64,000 nt of DNA from Pseudomonas putida (GCF_028682635.1 NZ_JANHLK010000003.1:1-64000), one strand, 5' to 3'. Counted from the stretch's first letter, positions 26,880 to 37,670 are shown. Program-made: numbers and translations. Notes: generated by a model from the letters alone, not told the origin.

Positions 26880-27796
26880 TCCTTGCCCTCCATCTCTTTG
26901 GCTTGGCTACGGTTGAACAGGATGATCGGCACGATCAGGATCGCCAGCATCACCACCGCCAGGGCGGACGCCACCGGCCAGTCACGGTTGTTGAAGAACT
27001 CTTGCCAGAGCACTTTACCGATCATCAGGGTCTCCGGACCGCCGAGCAGTTCCGGGATCACGAACTCACCCACGACCGGGATGAACACCAGCATGCAGCC
27101 GGCGATGATGCCGTTCTTGGACAGCGGAATGGTGATCTTCCAGAAGCTGTTGAAGGTGCTCGAACCGAGGTCGGACGCGGCTTCCAGCAGGCTGTTGTCG
27201 TGCTTCACCAGGTTGGCGTACAGCGGCAGGATCATGAACGGCAGATAGGAATAAACCACACCGATGTACACGGCGAGGTTGGTGTTGAGGATCTGCAGCG
27301 GCTCGTCGATCCAGCCCATGGTCATCAGGAAACCGTTGAGCAGGCCGTTGTTGCTGAGGATGCCCATCCACGCATACACGCGGATCAGGATCGCGGTCCA
27401 GGTCGGCATCATGATCAGCAGCACCAGCACTGTTTGCAGCTCTTTGCGGGCACTGGCGATGGCGTAGGCCATCGGGTAGCCGATCAGCAGGCAGAGGATG
27501 GTGCTGATCAGCGCCATCTTCAACGAGCCGAGGTAGGCGGCGATGTACAACTCGTCGTCGCCGAGCATCGCGTAGTTGCCCAGGTTCAGCAGCACCTGCA
27601 GCTTCTGTTCGGCGTAGCTGTAGATCTCGGTGTACGGCGGAATGGCCACGTCGGCTTCGGCGAAGCTGATCTTCAGGACGATGAAGAACGGCAACATGAA
27701 GAACAGGAACAGCCAGATGAAGGGAACCCCGATGACCAACTGGCGGCCACCGGGAATTATTCGATTGAGGCGGCGTTTGAATTTGCGCATGTTCAT
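26876..27796 (-). CDS. spuG: Polyamine ABC transporter permease (SpuG/PotH)
   Basis: A 306-aa permease with a short cytoplasmic N-terminus (MNMRKFKRRLNRII) and six helices. The EAA loop is LLEAASDLGSSTFNSFWKI. Partner of SpuH in the polyamine importer. It overlaps both neighbours by 4 nt: its start lies in the spuF stop and its stop in the spuH start. Confidence 0.93.
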   Translation of the reverse strand: MNMRKFKRRLNRIIPGGRQLVIGVPFIWLFLFFMLPFFIVLKISFAEADVAIPPYTEIYSYAEQKLQVLLNLGNYAMLGDDELYIAAYLGSLKMALISTILCLLIGYPMAYAIASARKELQTVLVLLIMMPTWTAILIRVYAWMGILSNNGLLNGFLMTMGWIDEPLQILNTNLAVYIGVVYSYLPFMILPLYANLVKHDNSLLEAASDLGSSTFNSFWKITIPLSKNGIIAGCMLVFIPVVGEFVIPELLGGPETLMIGKVLWQEFFNNRDWPVASALAVVMLAILIVPIILFNRSQAKEMEGKE

Positions 27797-28935
27797 GAGC
27801 GAAGTACCACGCCGCTATCGTCTTCCCAGTACACGTAGACCTGGTCACCCCAGGTTGGCCGCTGGCCACGGCGCTCGGCGTTGGCGACGAACGACTGGAC
27901 GATCTTGCCGCTCGGCAGCTCGACGTAGAACACCGAGTGACCGCCCAGGTAGGCGATGTCATGGACCTTGCCGCTGGACCAGTTGTATTCGCAGGTCGGC
28001 ATGGTCGGGGTGACGAGCAGTTTTTCCGGACGGATCGCGTAGGTCACGGCCTTGTCCTGCACCGAGGTGCTGATGCCGTGGCCGACGTAGATCTTCCGGT
28101 CGAGGTCCTTGCAGGTGATGATCGCGTGGCCTTCGGCATCGTCGATCACTTCACCGTCGAAGATGTTGACGTTGCCGATGAATTCGCAGACCAGGCGGCT
28201 GGTCGGGGTTTCGTAGATGTCGATCGGGCTGCCGATCTGGGCGATCCAGCCCAGGTGCATGATCGCGATGCGCTCGGCCATGGTCATGGCCTCTTCCTGG
28301 TCGTGGGTCACCATGACGCAGGTTACGCCGACGCGCTCGATGATCTCCACCAGCTCCAGCTGCATTTGCGAACGCAGTTTTTTATCCAGCGCGCCCATCG
28401 GTTCGTCGAGCAACAGCAGCTTCGGACGCTTGGCCAGGGAACGGGCCAGGGCCACACGCTGGCGCTGGCCACCGGACAACTGATGCGGCTTGCGCTTGGC
28501 GTACTGGCTCATTTGCACCAGCTTGAGCATATCGGCCACGCGGGCATCGATTTCCGCAGATGGCAGCTTGTCCTGCTTGAGGCCGAAGGCGATGTTCTGC
28601 GCCACGGTCATGTGCGGGAACAGGGCGTAGGACTGGAACATCATGTTGATCGGCCGCTCGTACGGCGGCATGTCCGTGATGTCTACGCCATCGAGGAAAA
28701 TGCGCCCCTCAGTCGGTCGTTCGAAGCCGGCGAGCATGCGCAGCAAAGTGGATTTGCCCGATCCCGAACCGCCGAGCAAGGCGAAGATCTCGCCTTTCTT
28801 GATTTCCAGGGACACATCGTCCACGGCAATCGTCTCGTCGAACTTCTTCGTGACCCGGTCGATTTTGACCAGCACCTGTTTAGGTGACTGGTCGCCCTCG
28901 AGGGCTTTCTTATAGGCGCCGGAGGCAACAGCCAT
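27793..28935 (-). CDS. spuF: Polyamine ABC transporter ATP-binding protein (SpuF/PotG)
   Basis: A 380-aa ATPase that powers polyamine import. Walker A is GGSGSGKST, the Q-loop is MMFQSYALFPHM, the signature is LSGGQRQRVALARSL, Walker B is LLLLDEPMGALD, and the H-loop is VTHDQEEAM. A C-terminal TOBE_2 domain follows from about residue 290. It overlaps spuG by 4 nt. Confidence 0.95.
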   Translation of the reverse strand: MAVASGAYKKALEGDQSPKQVLVKIDRVTKKFDETIAVDDVSLEIKKGEIFALLGGSGSGKSTLLRMLAGFERPTEGRIFLDGVDITDMPPYERPINMMFQSYALFPHMTVAQNIAFGLKQDKLPSAEIDARVADMLKLVQMSQYAKRKPHQLSGGQRQRVALARSLAKRPKLLLLDEPMGALDKKLRSQMQLELVEIIERVGVTCVMVTHDQEEAMTMAERIAIMHLGWIAQIGSPIDIYETPTSRLVCEFIGNVNIFDGEVIDDAEGHAIITCKDLDRKIYVGHGISTSVQDKAVTYAIRPEKLLVTPTMPTCEYNWSSGKVHDIAYLGGHSVFYVELPSGKIVQSFVANAERRGQRPTWGDQVYVYWEDDSGVVLRS

Positions 28936-29008
28936 TTACGAAACTCCCAGAAAAAAAGAGTGCAGTTCGCTCAAGGTGAGCCAACCTTGGATAGTTTGAG
29001 CCTTGAAG

Positions 29009-30133
<1,125 letters not shown>

Positions 30134-30232
30134 TCAAGTTGCCCCGTGTTACATGACAGCCATGGCTGCCTGGCAACTAAACCGGCGCGCAACTTACCCT
30201 CGAAAAACCGTTCCAGCAAACTTTATGAAGAC

Positions 30233-30336
30233 CCTTGTAGGAGCGAGCTTGCTCGCGATGGTCGTCAACGATAACGCTGGGTGCCTGACACCCCGCGGCG
30301 TTGCGATTTTTTTCGCGAGCAAGCTCGCTCCTACAG
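30233..30336. repeat. Class B REP pair (BIME) inside the spu operon
   Basis: Inverted GGAGCGAGCTTGCTCGCGA units around about 55 bp, in the 246-nt gap between spuD and spuE. It probably stabilises or separates the spuD message from downstream genes (inference). Confidence 0.88.
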
Positions 30337-30352
30337 AGGTTTTACTTACTCC

Positions 30353-31465
30353 TTATTTACCGGATTTGATCTTGGTCCAGCTGCGGGTCATGATCCGCTG
30401 GGTCGCGGCCGGCAAGTCGGCAATCGCGTACAGCTTGGCCAATACATCCGCCGGCGGGTAAATGCCCGGGTCGTCAGTGATTTCTTTATCAACCAATGCC
30501 GTAGCGGCCGCGTTACCGTTCGGGAAGCGTACGGCGTTGGTGATTTCAGCCATGATTTCCGGCTTCTGCAGGAAGGTCATGAACTTGTAGGCGCCTTCGA
30601 CGTTTTCGGCATCTTTAGGGATGGCGACCATGTCGTAGAAGCTGCCTGCACCTTCTTTCGGAATGTTGTAGCTGACTTTCACCTTGTCGCCGGCTTCAGC
30701 CGCGCGGGACTTGGCCTGGTAGATGTCACCCGAGTAACCCACGGCCACGCAGATGTTGCCGTTGGCCAGGTCGGAGATGTACTTGGAGGAGTGGAAGTAG
30801 CCTACCGAAGGACGGATTTTCAGGAACAGCGCTTCAGCTTCGGCCAGTTGTTTCTTGTCCTGGCTGTCGGTTGGATAGCCCAGGTAGTGCAACGCCACCG
30901 GAATCATCTCGGTTGGCGAGTCGAGGAAACTGATACCGCACGACTTCAACTTGGCGGCGTTTTCAGGTTTGAACAGCAGATCCCAGGAATTGGTCGGTGC
31001 GTCGGCACCCAGCGCAGCCTTGACCTTCTCGGCGTTGAAGCCGATACCGATCGAACCCCACATGTATGGGAACGCGTGTTCGTTGCCCGGGTCGCTGACC
31101 GACACGGCCTTGAGCAGGTCAGTGTTCAGGTTCTTCCAGTTAGGCAGCTTGGACTTGTCCAGCTTCTGGTAAACGCCAGCCTTGATCTGCTTGGCCAGGA
31201 AGTTGTTCGACGGTACGACGATGTCGTAACCGGACTTGCCTGCCAGCAACTTGGCTTCGAGTGTTTCGTTACTGTCGAAGACGTCGTAGACGACTTTGAT
31301 ACCCGACTCGTCTTCGAACTTTTTAATGGTGTCCGGGGCGATGTAATCGGACCAGTTATACACGTGCAGAACTTTGTCATCCGCCTGAACCGCGCCCGCC
31401 ATCAAGCCCATCAGGGACATGGCGAGGAGGGTCTTGCCAGCAAGCTTTTTTCCTAATGCCTTCAT
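30353..31465 (-). CDS. spuD: Polyamine-binding periplasmic protein (SpuD/PotF type)
   Basis: A 370-aa paralogue of spuE. The signal peptide ends near GAVQA, followed by [18 protein letters not shown]. Both paralogues share the [24 protein letters not shown] block and the C-terminal [15 protein letters not shown]. By order it corresponds to SpuD, the putrescine-binding protein. It lies 169 nt downstream of spuC. The ATG at 31465 is the family start. Confidence 0.93.
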   Translation of the reverse strand: MKALGKKLAGKTLLAMSLMGLMAGAVQADDKVLHVYNWSDYIAPDTIKKFEDESGIKVVYDVFDSNETLEAKLLAGKSGYDIVVPSNNFLAKQIKAGVYQKLDKSKLPNWKNLNTDLLKAVSVSDPGNEHAFPYMWGSIGIGFNAEKVKAALGADAPTNSWDLLFKPENAAKLKSCGISFLDSPTEMIPVALHYLGYPTDSQDKKQLAEAEALFLKIRPSVGYFHSSKYISDLANGNICVAVGYSGDIYQAKSRAAEAGDKVKVSYNIPKEGAGSFYDMVAIPKDAENVEGAYKFMTFLQKPEIMAEITNAVRFPNGNAAATALVDKEITDDPGIYPPADVLAKLYAIADLPAATQRIMTRSWTKIKSGK

Positions 31466-31634
31466 GCGTAATGCTCCAAATTTTTCTTTTTTGAACCACT
31501 TTGTTCAGCGGCCGAACCCGGACAACTGGAACCGCGGCTAGTCTGGCAAGATCCGAGGCGGTCTTTCAAGGAAAGGCCAGCCTTTCTCACGGCTCCGGGC
31601 GAAAGTTTCATGCCTTGCGCCCAGAGCCTAGCAC

Positions 31635-32999
31635 TTAGGCCTGCAACGCACTCAGGGTCAGGTCCAGGCACTTGCGCGCCTTGGTCACCAACTCATCGAT
31701 TTCCGCAGGCGTAATCACCAGCGGTGGCGCGATGATCATGGTGTCGCCCACGGCACGCATGATCAGCCCGTTATCGAAGCAGAACTGCCGGCAGATCATG
31801 CCGACGCCCTTGCCTTCATAGCGCTTGCGAGTGGCCTTGTCCTGAACCAGTTCGATCGCCCCCAGCAGACCGACCCCACGAACTTCCCCTACCAGAGGAT
31901 GATCGTTGAGTTCACGCAAACGTTTCTGCAAATACGGTGCCGTTTCAGCGTGGACGCGCTCGATAATTTTTTCATCGCGCATGATGCGGATGTTTTCCAG
32001 CGCCACTGCCGCGGCCACCGGGTGCCCGGAATAGGTGAAGCCGTGGTTGAAGTCGCCACCTTCGTTGAGCACGTCCACCACTTCGTCGCGCACGATCAGG
32101 CCACCCATGGGGATGTAGCCGGAGGTCAGGCCCTTGGCGATGGTCATCATGTCTGGCTTGAGGTCGTAGAAATCGCTGCCGAACCACTCGCCGGTACGGC
32201 CGAAACCGCAGATCACTTCGTCCGCCACGAACAGGATGTCGTACTTGGCGAGAATTTCCTTGATGCGCGGCCAGTAGCTGTCTGGCGGAATGATCACACC
32301 GCCAGCGCCCTGGATCGGCTCGGCAATAAAGGCGCCGACATTGTCCACGCCGACTTCGAGGATTTTCTCTTCCAGCTGGTTGGCCGCCCAGATCCCGAAC
32401 TCTTCAGGGGTCATGTCGCCGCCTTCGGCGAACCAGTACGGCTGGGCGATGTGGACGATGCCCGGAATCGGCAAGTCGCCCTGTTCGTGCATGTAGGTCA
32501 TGCCACCCAGGCTCGCGCCGGCCACGGTGGAACCGTGATAACCGTTCTTGCGGCTGATGATGACTTTCTTCTTCGGCTGGCCCTTGATCGCCCAGTAGTG
32601 ACGAACCATGCGCAGCATGGTGTCGTTGCCTTCAGAGCCGGAACCGGTGAAGAACACGTGGTTCATGCCTTCTGGCGCGACATCGGCGATGGCCTTGGCC
32701 AGCTCCAGTACCGGCGGGTGGGCGGTCTGGAAGAACAGGTTGTAGTACGGCAGTTCGCGCATCTGCTTGCTGGCGGCATCGGCCAGTTCATCGCGACCGT
32801 AACCGATGGCCACGCACCACAGGCCGGCCATGCCGTCGAGGATCTTGTTGCCTTCGCTGTCCCACAGGTAGACGCCCTTGGCATTGGTGATGATCCGCGG
32901 GCCTTTCTCCTTCAGCTGCTTGAAGTCGCTGAACGGAGCCAGGTGGTGATCATTGCTCAGGGTTTGCCATTCACGGGTTTGCGGATTGTTGCTGGTCAT
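31635..32999 (-). CDS. spuC: Putrescine/polyamine--pyruvate aminotransferase (SpuC)
   Basis: A 454-aa class III (omega) aminotransferase that transfers an amino group from putrescine or related diamines to pyruvate. The PLP lysine is Lys289 in [15 protein letters not shown]; the PLP-phosphate region is [11 protein letters not shown] and the Asp of [13 protein letters not shown] binds the ring nitrogen. It lies 59 nt after spuB in the same operon. With the relic spuA this aminotransferase route may carry more of the putrescine flux (inference). Confidence 0.93.
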   Translation of the reverse strand: MTSNNPQTREWQTLSNDHHLAPFSDFKQLKEKGPRIITNAKGVYLWDSEGNKILDGMAGLWCVAIGYGRDELADAASKQMRELPYYNLFFQTAHPPVLELAKAIADVAPEGMNHVFFTGSGSEGNDTMLRMVRHYWAIKGQPKKKVIISRKNGYHGSTVAGASLGGMTYMHEQGDLPIPGIVHIAQPYWFAEGGDMTPEEFGIWAANQLEEKILEVGVDNVGAFIAEPIQGAGGVIIPPDSYWPRIKEILAKYDILFVADEVICGFGRTGEWFGSDFYDLKPDMMTIAKGLTSGYIPMGGLIVRDEVVDVLNEGGDFNHGFTYSGHPVAAAVALENIRIMRDEKIIERVHAETAPYLQKRLRELNDHPLVGEVRGVGLLGAIELVQDKATRKRYEGKGVGMICRQFCFDNGLIMRAVGDTMIIAPPLVITPAEIDELVTKARKCLDLTLSALQA

Positions 33000-33058
33000 A
33001 CCAATCTCCTAAAAAATCCAGGTGAGAGCGCCACCCGACAACGGCGGCGCCCGGCGCA

Positions 33059-34417
33059 TCAGACGGCAAAAAGCAGGAATTCCCGTTCCCACGAACTGAT
33101 GACGCGCTTGAAGTTTTCATGCTCGGCCCGCTTGACCGCGACGTAGCCAGTGATGAAATTCTTGCCCAGGTAACGCTCGATGGTTGCGCTGTTTTCCATG
33201 CGCTCGAGCGCGTCTTCAATGGTCAGTGGCAGGCGCAGGTTGCGGCGCTCGTAACCACGGCCCACCACCGGCGCGCTCGGGTTCAGGCCCTCGACCATGC
33301 CGATGTAGCCGCACAGCAAGCTCGCGGCAATGGCCAGGTACGGGTTGGCATCAGCGCCCGGCAGGCGGTTTTCCACGCGACGGTTCTGTGGCCCGGCATC
33401 CGGCACCCGCAGGCCCACGGTGCGGTTCTCTTCGCCCCACTCCACGTTCACCGGCGCCGAGGTGTCCGGCAGGAAGCGGCGGAACGAGTTGACGTTGGGG
33501 GCGAACAGCGGCAACAGCTCGGGAATCAGCTTCTGCAAACCACCGATGTGGTTGAGGAACAGCTGGCTCATGGTCCCGTCTTCATTGGAGAAGATGTTCT
33601 TGCCGGTCTCCATGTCGATGATGCTCTGGTGCAGGTGCATGGCGCTGCCAGGCTCGCCGGTCATCGGCTTGGCCATGAAGGTCGCGGCCACGTTGTGCTT
33701 GAGCGCGGCTTCGCGCATGGTGCGCTTGAACACCAGGATCTGGTCGGCCAGGGACAGGGCGTCGCCGTGACGGAAGTTGATCTCCATCTGCGCCGTGCCG
33801 TCCTCGTGGATCAGCGTGTCGAGGTCCAGTTCCTGCAGTTCGCACCAGTCATAGACGTCCTCGAACAGCGGATCGAACTCGTTCGCCGCCTCGATGGAGA
33901 ACGACTGGCGACCGATTTCCGGGCGACCGGAACGGCCGACCGGTGGCTGCAACGGATAATCCGGGTCGTCACTGCGCTTGGTCAGGTAGAACTCCATCTC
34001 CGGCGCCACGATTGGCTGCCAGCCCCGGTCGGCATAGAGCTTGAGGACCTTCTTGAGCACGTTGCGCGGCGACAGCTCGATCGGGTTGCCCTGCTTGTCG
34101 TAGGTGTCGTGGATCACCTGGGCGGTCGGTTCGATGGCCCATGGCACCAGGAACACCGCGTTCTGGTCGGGACGGCAAATCATGTCGATGTCGGCCGGGT
34201 CGAGCAGCTCGTAATAGATGTCATCTTCGACATAGTCGCCGGTCACGGTCTGCAGCAGAACGCTCTCGGGCAGGCGCATGCCCTTTTCGGCGATGAATTT
34301 GTTGGTCGGCGAGATCTTGCCCCGGGTGATCCCGGTCAAGTCGGCGATCATGCATTCGACTTCTGTGATCTTGTGGTCTTTCAACCAATCGGTGAGCTGG
34401 TCGAGGTTGTTACTCAT
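33059..34417 (-). CDS. spuB: Glutamate--polyamine ligase (glutamine synthetase family, SpuB)
   Basis: A 452-aa glutamine-synthetase-fold enzyme that gamma-glutamylates polyamines. The N-terminal beta-grasp begins MSNNLDQLTDWLKDHKITEV; the ATP/metal site includes APEMEFYL and the His of GSAMHLHQSI, and NRRVENRLPGADANPYL carries the ATP/glutamate arginine. The frame is open to 34537 but the ATG at 34417 has AGAGG upstream and gives the family N-terminus. It is preceded by an 8-bp hairpin and the spuA relic. Confidence 0.92.
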   Translation of the reverse strand: MSNNLDQLTDWLKDHKITEVECMIADLTGITRGKISPTNKFIAEKGMRLPESVLLQTVTGDYVEDDIYYELLDPADIDMICRPDQNAVFLVPWAIEPTAQVIHDTYDKQGNPIELSPRNVLKKVLKLYADRGWQPIVAPEMEFYLTKRSDDPDYPLQPPVGRSGRPEIGRQSFSIEAANEFDPLFEDVYDWCELQELDLDTLIHEDGTAQMEINFRHGDALSLADQILVFKRTMREAALKHNVAATFMAKPMTGEPGSAMHLHQSIIDMETGKNIFSNEDGTMSQLFLNHIGGLQKLIPELLPLFAPNVNSFRRFLPDTSAPVNVEWGEENRTVGLRVPDAGPQNRRVENRLPGADANPYLAIAASLLCGYIGMVEGLNPSAPVVGRGYERRNLRLPLTIEDALERMENSATIERYLGKNFITGYVAVKRAEHENFKRVISSWEREFLLFAV

Positions 34418-34440
34418 AAATGCCTCTAGGCTTTGAGTTT

Positions 34441-34460
34441 CCTGACTCTTGGGAGTCAGG
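34441..34460. promoter_or_regulatory. Perfect 8-bp hairpin in the spuB leader
   Basis: CCTGACTC and GAGTCAGG flank a TTGG loop, overlapping the stop codon of the spuA relic and ending 24 nt before the spuB start. There is no T-tract, so it is not a classic terminator; it could act on mRNA stability or on spuB translation. Confidence 0.6.
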
Positions 34461-34815
34461 CAGTAGTTGACGCATCGGCGTCGCGTTGAAATGCAAGTTT
34501 GCGCCAGGCTATCGTGCTTGTGTGTACTTCTGCGCATGACAGGCGTGCAGAATCGCGAGCGGTGCCCTGCACGAAGGCCGAGCCGCTATTGTGAATCGGT
34601 TCTATATTGAATGGAGTAACCGTAATGGGTGTGCCGTCGAGACCGTCCAGAATATCGGACGGGGTCGGTCGATCCGCCAGGGACGGGAAGATCACCGACA
34701 GGTCCGGAGCCGCTGCGGCCACGGCGCTGACGCAGGTGTCGCCACTGCTGTGATAAGCATACAGACCGATCTGCGAAGAGCAGGCGGTGACGCCGATTAT
34801 CGGCAGGCGAGACAT
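34456..34815 (-). pseudogene. spuA: Relic of spuA (gamma-glutamyl-GABA hydrolase, N-terminal part)
   Basis: The 119-codon frame starts MSRLPIIGVTACSSQIGL and continues with AYHSSGD, FPSLADRPTPSDILDGLDG and NIEP, which is the N-terminus of class I glutamine-amidotransferase-like SpuA/PuuD proteins (about 250 aa). The conserved FTGSPSN turn is degraded to ITVTPFN. The homology ends near GTARDSAR; the catalytic cysteine (GICRG), His and Glu are all absent. It stops 38 nt before spuB, where intact spuA sits in PAO1. A cut-down expressed peptide is possible but hydrolase activity is not. Confidence 0.78.
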
Positions 34816-35093
34816 GAAGCACCCCGGTATTATTGCTGTTATGGGTTTGATTCGAGCTTAGCCTTGTTCATTTTTTTACACAACACCCCCGTAAAAAATA
34901 CAACACGGCCCGCTCAAGCTTGCGGGGGTTAAACGGCCAAGGGCTATAAAAACGCCCCAAAGCGCCCCAAAAAAGCCACACGAGCGCTTTTTTAGGGCAA
35001 AAAAGGCCTCGCTTGACTTCGGCAAGCCGTTCGGGTTGACTGGAATCCGAAAAGATCAATGATTGATATTTTTAACAACAAAGGTGTTGCATC
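34816..35093. promoter_or_regulatory. Divergent control region, spuA-relic/spuB operon and spuI
   Basis: The 278 bp hold AT-rich blocks with two related sequences, TTTTTTACACAACACCCCCG and AAAAAATACAACACGGCCCG, 20 bp apart in direct orientation, and GC-rich clusters such as AACGCCCCAAAGCGCCCC. No protein-coding feature is supported. Promoters for both divergent units must lie here; exact -35/-10 boxes are not called. Confidence 0.55.
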
Positions 35094-36470
35094 ATGTCGG
35101 TACCCCCGCGTGCCGTTCAGCTTAACGAAGCGAACGCGTTCCTTAAGGAACATCCTGAGGTTCTGTACGTTGACCTTCTGATTGCGGATATGAATGGTGT
35201 GGTGCGCGGCAAGCGCATCGAACGCACCAGCCTCCACAAGGTTTACGAGAAAGGCATCAACCTGCCGGCCTCTCTATTTGCTCTGGATATCAACGGCTCC
35301 ACGGTGGAAAGCACCGGCCTGGGCCTGGACATCGGCGACGCCGATCGAATCTGCTATCCAATCCCCGATACCCTGTGCAACGAGCCATGGCAGAAGCGCC
35401 CCACCGCGCAACTGTTGATGACCATGCACGAACTCGAAGGTGATCCTTTCTTCGCCGACCCGCGGGAAGTCCTGCGACAAGTCGTGACCAAGTTCGATGA
35501 AATGGGCCTGACCATCTGCGCCGCGTTCGAACTGGAGTTCTACCTGATCGACCAGGAGAACGTGAACGGTCGTCCGCAACCGCCGCGCTCGCCGATCTCC
35601 GGCAAACGCCCGCACTCGACACAGGTCTACCTGATCGACGACCTCGACGAATACGTCGACTGCCTCCAGGACATCCTGGAAGGTGCGAAAGAGCAAGGCA
35701 TCCCGGCCGACGCCATCGTCAAGGAAAGTGCCCCGGCGCAGTTCGAAGTGAACCTGCACCACGTGGCCGACCCGATCAAGGCTTGCGACTACGCCGTACT
35801 GCTCAAGCGTCTGATCAAGAACATCGCCTACGACCATGAAATGGACACCACCTTCATGGCCAAGCCTTACCCGGGCCAGGCGGGCAATGGTCTGCACGTG
35901 CACATTTCGATTCTCGACAAGGACGGCAAGAATATTTTTGCCAGTGAGGATCCCGAGCAGAACGCCGCGCTGCGTCACGCGATCGGCGGTGTGCTCGAGA
36001 CCCTACCGGCGCAGATGGCTTTCCTCTGCCCGAACGTCAACTCCTACCGTCGATTCGGCGCGCAGTTCTATGTGCCGAACTCCCCGTGCTGGGGCCTGGA
36101 CAACCGCACCGTAGCGATTCGCGTACCCACCGGCTCCGCCGATGCCGTGCGTATCGAACACCGTGTGGCCGGCGCCGACGCCAACCCGTACCTGCTGATG
36201 GCTTCGGTCCTGGCAGGCGTGCACCACGGCCTGGTCAACAAGATCGAGCCGAACGCACCGGTCGAAGGCAACAGCTACGAGCAGAACGAGCAGAGCCTGC
36301 CGAACAACCTGCGCGATGCGTTGCGCGAGCTGGACGACAGCGAGGTCATGGCCAAGTACATCGATCCGAAATACATCGATATCTTCGTGGCCTGCAAGGA
36401 GAGTGAGCTGGAGGAGTTTGAACACTCCATCTCCGACCTTGAGTACAACTGGTACCTGCATACCGTTTAA
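35094..36470 (+). CDS. spuI: Glutamate--putrescine ligase (glutamine synthetase family, SpuI)
   Basis: A 458-aa glutamine-synthetase-family protein, paralogous to SpuB but diverged. The N-terminus contains YVDLLIADMNGVVRGKRI, the ATP/metal region has CAAFELEFYLIDQE and GNGLHVHISILDKDG, and the C-terminal site is RIEHRVAGADANPYLLMA. It is expected to gamma-glutamylate putrescine or related amines. The ATG at 35094 follows AAAGG. It is transcribed away from the spuB operon and ends in a strong terminator. Confidence 0.92.
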   Translation: MSVPPRAVQLNEANAFLKEHPEVLYVDLLIADMNGVVRGKRIERTSLHKVYEKGINLPASLFALDINGSTVESTGLGLDIGDADRICYPIPDTLCNEPWQKRPTAQLLMTMHELEGDPFFADPREVLRQVVTKFDEMGLTICAAFELEFYLIDQENVNGRPQPPRSPISGKRPHSTQVYLIDDLDEYVDCLQDILEGAKEQGIPADAIVKESAPAQFEVNLHHVADPIKACDYAVLLKRLIKNIAYDHEMDTTFMAKPYPGQAGNGLHVHISILDKDGKNIFASEDPEQNAALRHAIGGVLETLPAQMAFLCPNVNSYRRFGAQFYVPNSPCWGLDNRTVAIRVPTGSADAVRIEHRVAGADANPYLLMASVLAGVHHGLVNKIEPNAPVEGNSYEQNEQSLPNNLRDALRELDDSEVMAKYIDPKYIDIFVACKESELEEFEHSISDLEYNWYLHTV

Positions 36471-36487
36471 GTGGTTGCAGTGAAAAG

Positions 36488-36523
36488 AAACGCCGTCGGC
36501 CGCAAAGCCTGCGGCGTTTTTTT
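36488..36523 (+). terminator. Intrinsic terminator after spuI
   Basis: The stem AACGCCG / CGGCGTT with an inner GGC/GCC pair is followed by a seven-T tract, 18 nt after the spuI stop codon. Confidence 0.88.
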
Positions 36524-36553
36524 ATGGGTAATTTCAGTTGCACCGAGTCGCCT

Positions 36554-36630
36554 GCTTCGCGAGCAAGCCCGCTCCCACATTTGTCCTGCGTACACAGTTC
36601 AAGTGTGGGAGCGGGCTTGCTCGCGAAGGC
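36554..36630. repeat. Class A REP pair (BIME)
   Basis: Inverted class A units (TTCGCGAGCAAGCCCGCTCC and complement) around 25 bp, between the spuI terminator and the TetR-family gene. Confidence 0.88.
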
Positions 36631-36691
36631 GTCCGGGCAGACAACATAGAAGCCTGCTCGTACAATGCCCCCTGCCCCGCAGGAGACTCCA

Positions 36692-37327
36692 ATGACGCGC
36701 ACCGCCACCGCTCGCAAACCCCGCGCCCGCAGCCAGGCCCGGATCGATTCGATACTCGACGCCGCCCGCACGCTGCTGGCCGCCGAGGGCGTGGCCAGCC
36801 TGTCGATCTACAGTGTCGCCGAACGCGCGCAGATCCCACCCTCCTCCGTCTACCACTTCTTCGCCAGCGTCCCGTCCCTGCTCGAAGCGCTGACCGCCGA
36901 CGTCCACGCGGCCTTCCGCGGCTGCCTGCAAGAGCCCATCGACCATGGCGCCTTGAGCGGCTGGCGTGACCTGTCGCGACTGGTGGAGCAACGCATGCTC
37001 GAGATCTACAGCGAAGACGCCGCCGCCCGCCAACTCATCCTCGCCCAACACGGCCTGACCGAAGTCACCCAGGCCGACCGCCAGCACGACATCGAACTGG
37101 GCGACCTGATGCACAAGCTGTTCGACCACCACTTCGAGCTGCCGAAGCTGCCGAACGATGTCGATGTGTTTGCGCTGGCCATGGAGCTCGGTGACCGGGT
37201 GTATGCGCGCTCGGTGCAGCAGCATGGGCAGATCACGCCGCGCATGGCCGAGGAAGGGATGCGGGTGTTTGATGCGTACCTGGGGCTGTATTTGCCGCCT
37301 TACCTGCCCAAGCGCGTTGCACTTTAA
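36692..37327 (+). CDS. TetR family transcriptional regulator
   Basis: A 211-aa regulator. The basic N-terminus (TRTATARKPRARSQARID) leads into a TetR HTH (SILDAARTLLAAEGVASLSI, then SVAERAQIPPSSVYHFFAS), followed by a helical ligand-binding domain. The ATG at 36692 has GCAGGAGACTCCA upstream. In PAO1 the polyamine cluster is followed by a TetR regulator of agmatine use (AguR), but no aguAB genes are here, so the target is not inferred beyond possible amine control. It is followed by a class E REP pair. Confidence 0.85.
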   Translation: MTRTATARKPRARSQARIDSILDAARTLLAAEGVASLSIYSVAERAQIPPSSVYHFFASVPSLLEALTADVHAAFRGCLQEPIDHGALSGWRDLSRLVEQRMLEIYSEDAAARQLILAQHGLTEVTQADRQHDIELGDLMHKLFDHHFELPKLPNDVDVFALAMELGDRVYARSVQQHGQITPRMAEEGMRVFDAYLGLYLPPYLPKRVAL

Positions 37328-37402
37328 AAGATCGCAGCCTGCGGCAGCTCCTACAGAGGAATCCGTTCCCCTGTAGGAGCTGCCGCAGGCTGCGATCTTT
37401 TG
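37327..37402. repeat. Class E REP pair (GCTGC...GATCTTTT type)
   Basis: AAAAGATCGCAGCCTGCGGC and its inverted copy flank a short centre between the convergent TetR and ssuF genes. The long palindrome with flanking A and T tracts could double as a bidirectional terminator. Confidence 0.86.
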
Positions 37403-37421
37403 ACTTTAAAAACACCGGCGA

Positions 37422-37637
37422 TCACAACTTGGCGATCGACACCTCGGTGGATTTCACGAACGCGATCACTTCGCTGCCCACCGCCAGCTCCAGCTCTTTC
37501 ACCGAACGGGTGGTGATTACCGACGTGACGATCCCGGAAGCGGTCTGCACGTCGATTTCCGACAGCACATCGCCCAGAACGATTTCCTTGATCGAGCCTT
37601 TGAACTGGTTGCGTACGTTGATGGCCTTGATAGTCAT
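37422..37637 (-). CDS. ssuF: SsuF, molybdopterin-binding (Mop/TOBE) protein
   Basis: A 71-aa single TOBE/Mop domain (MTIKAINVRNQFKGSIKEIV, then ELAVGSEVIAFVKSTEVSIA), as in molbindin-type oxyanion-binding proteins. It is the last gene of ssuEADCBF; in P. putida the equivalent ssuF is part of the operon and needed for full sulfonate use. Its ligand here (molybdate, tungstate or another oxyanion) is not known. It starts 33 nt after the ssuB stop. Confidence 0.88.
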   Translation of the reverse strand: MTIKAINVRNQFKGSIKEIVLGDVLSEIDVQTASGIVTSVITTRSVKELELAVGSEVIAFVKSTEVSIAKL

Positions 37638-37670
37638 GATATTGATTCCTGTCGTTGATTGAGGCTTGAG

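Noticed and set aside
31462..31671. 69-aa minus-strand ORF between spuC and spuD
   Set aside because: It overlaps both flanking genes, has no motif or convincing ribosome-binding site, and lies in what should be the spuD leader.
34586..34822. 78-aa alternative frame in the spuA relic region
   Set aside because: Out-of-frame shadow; the SpuA-like sequence is in the 34456-34815 frame.
36471..36695. 74-aa plus-strand ORF after spuI
   Set aside because: It runs through the terminator and the REP pair; the sequence is repeat-derived.
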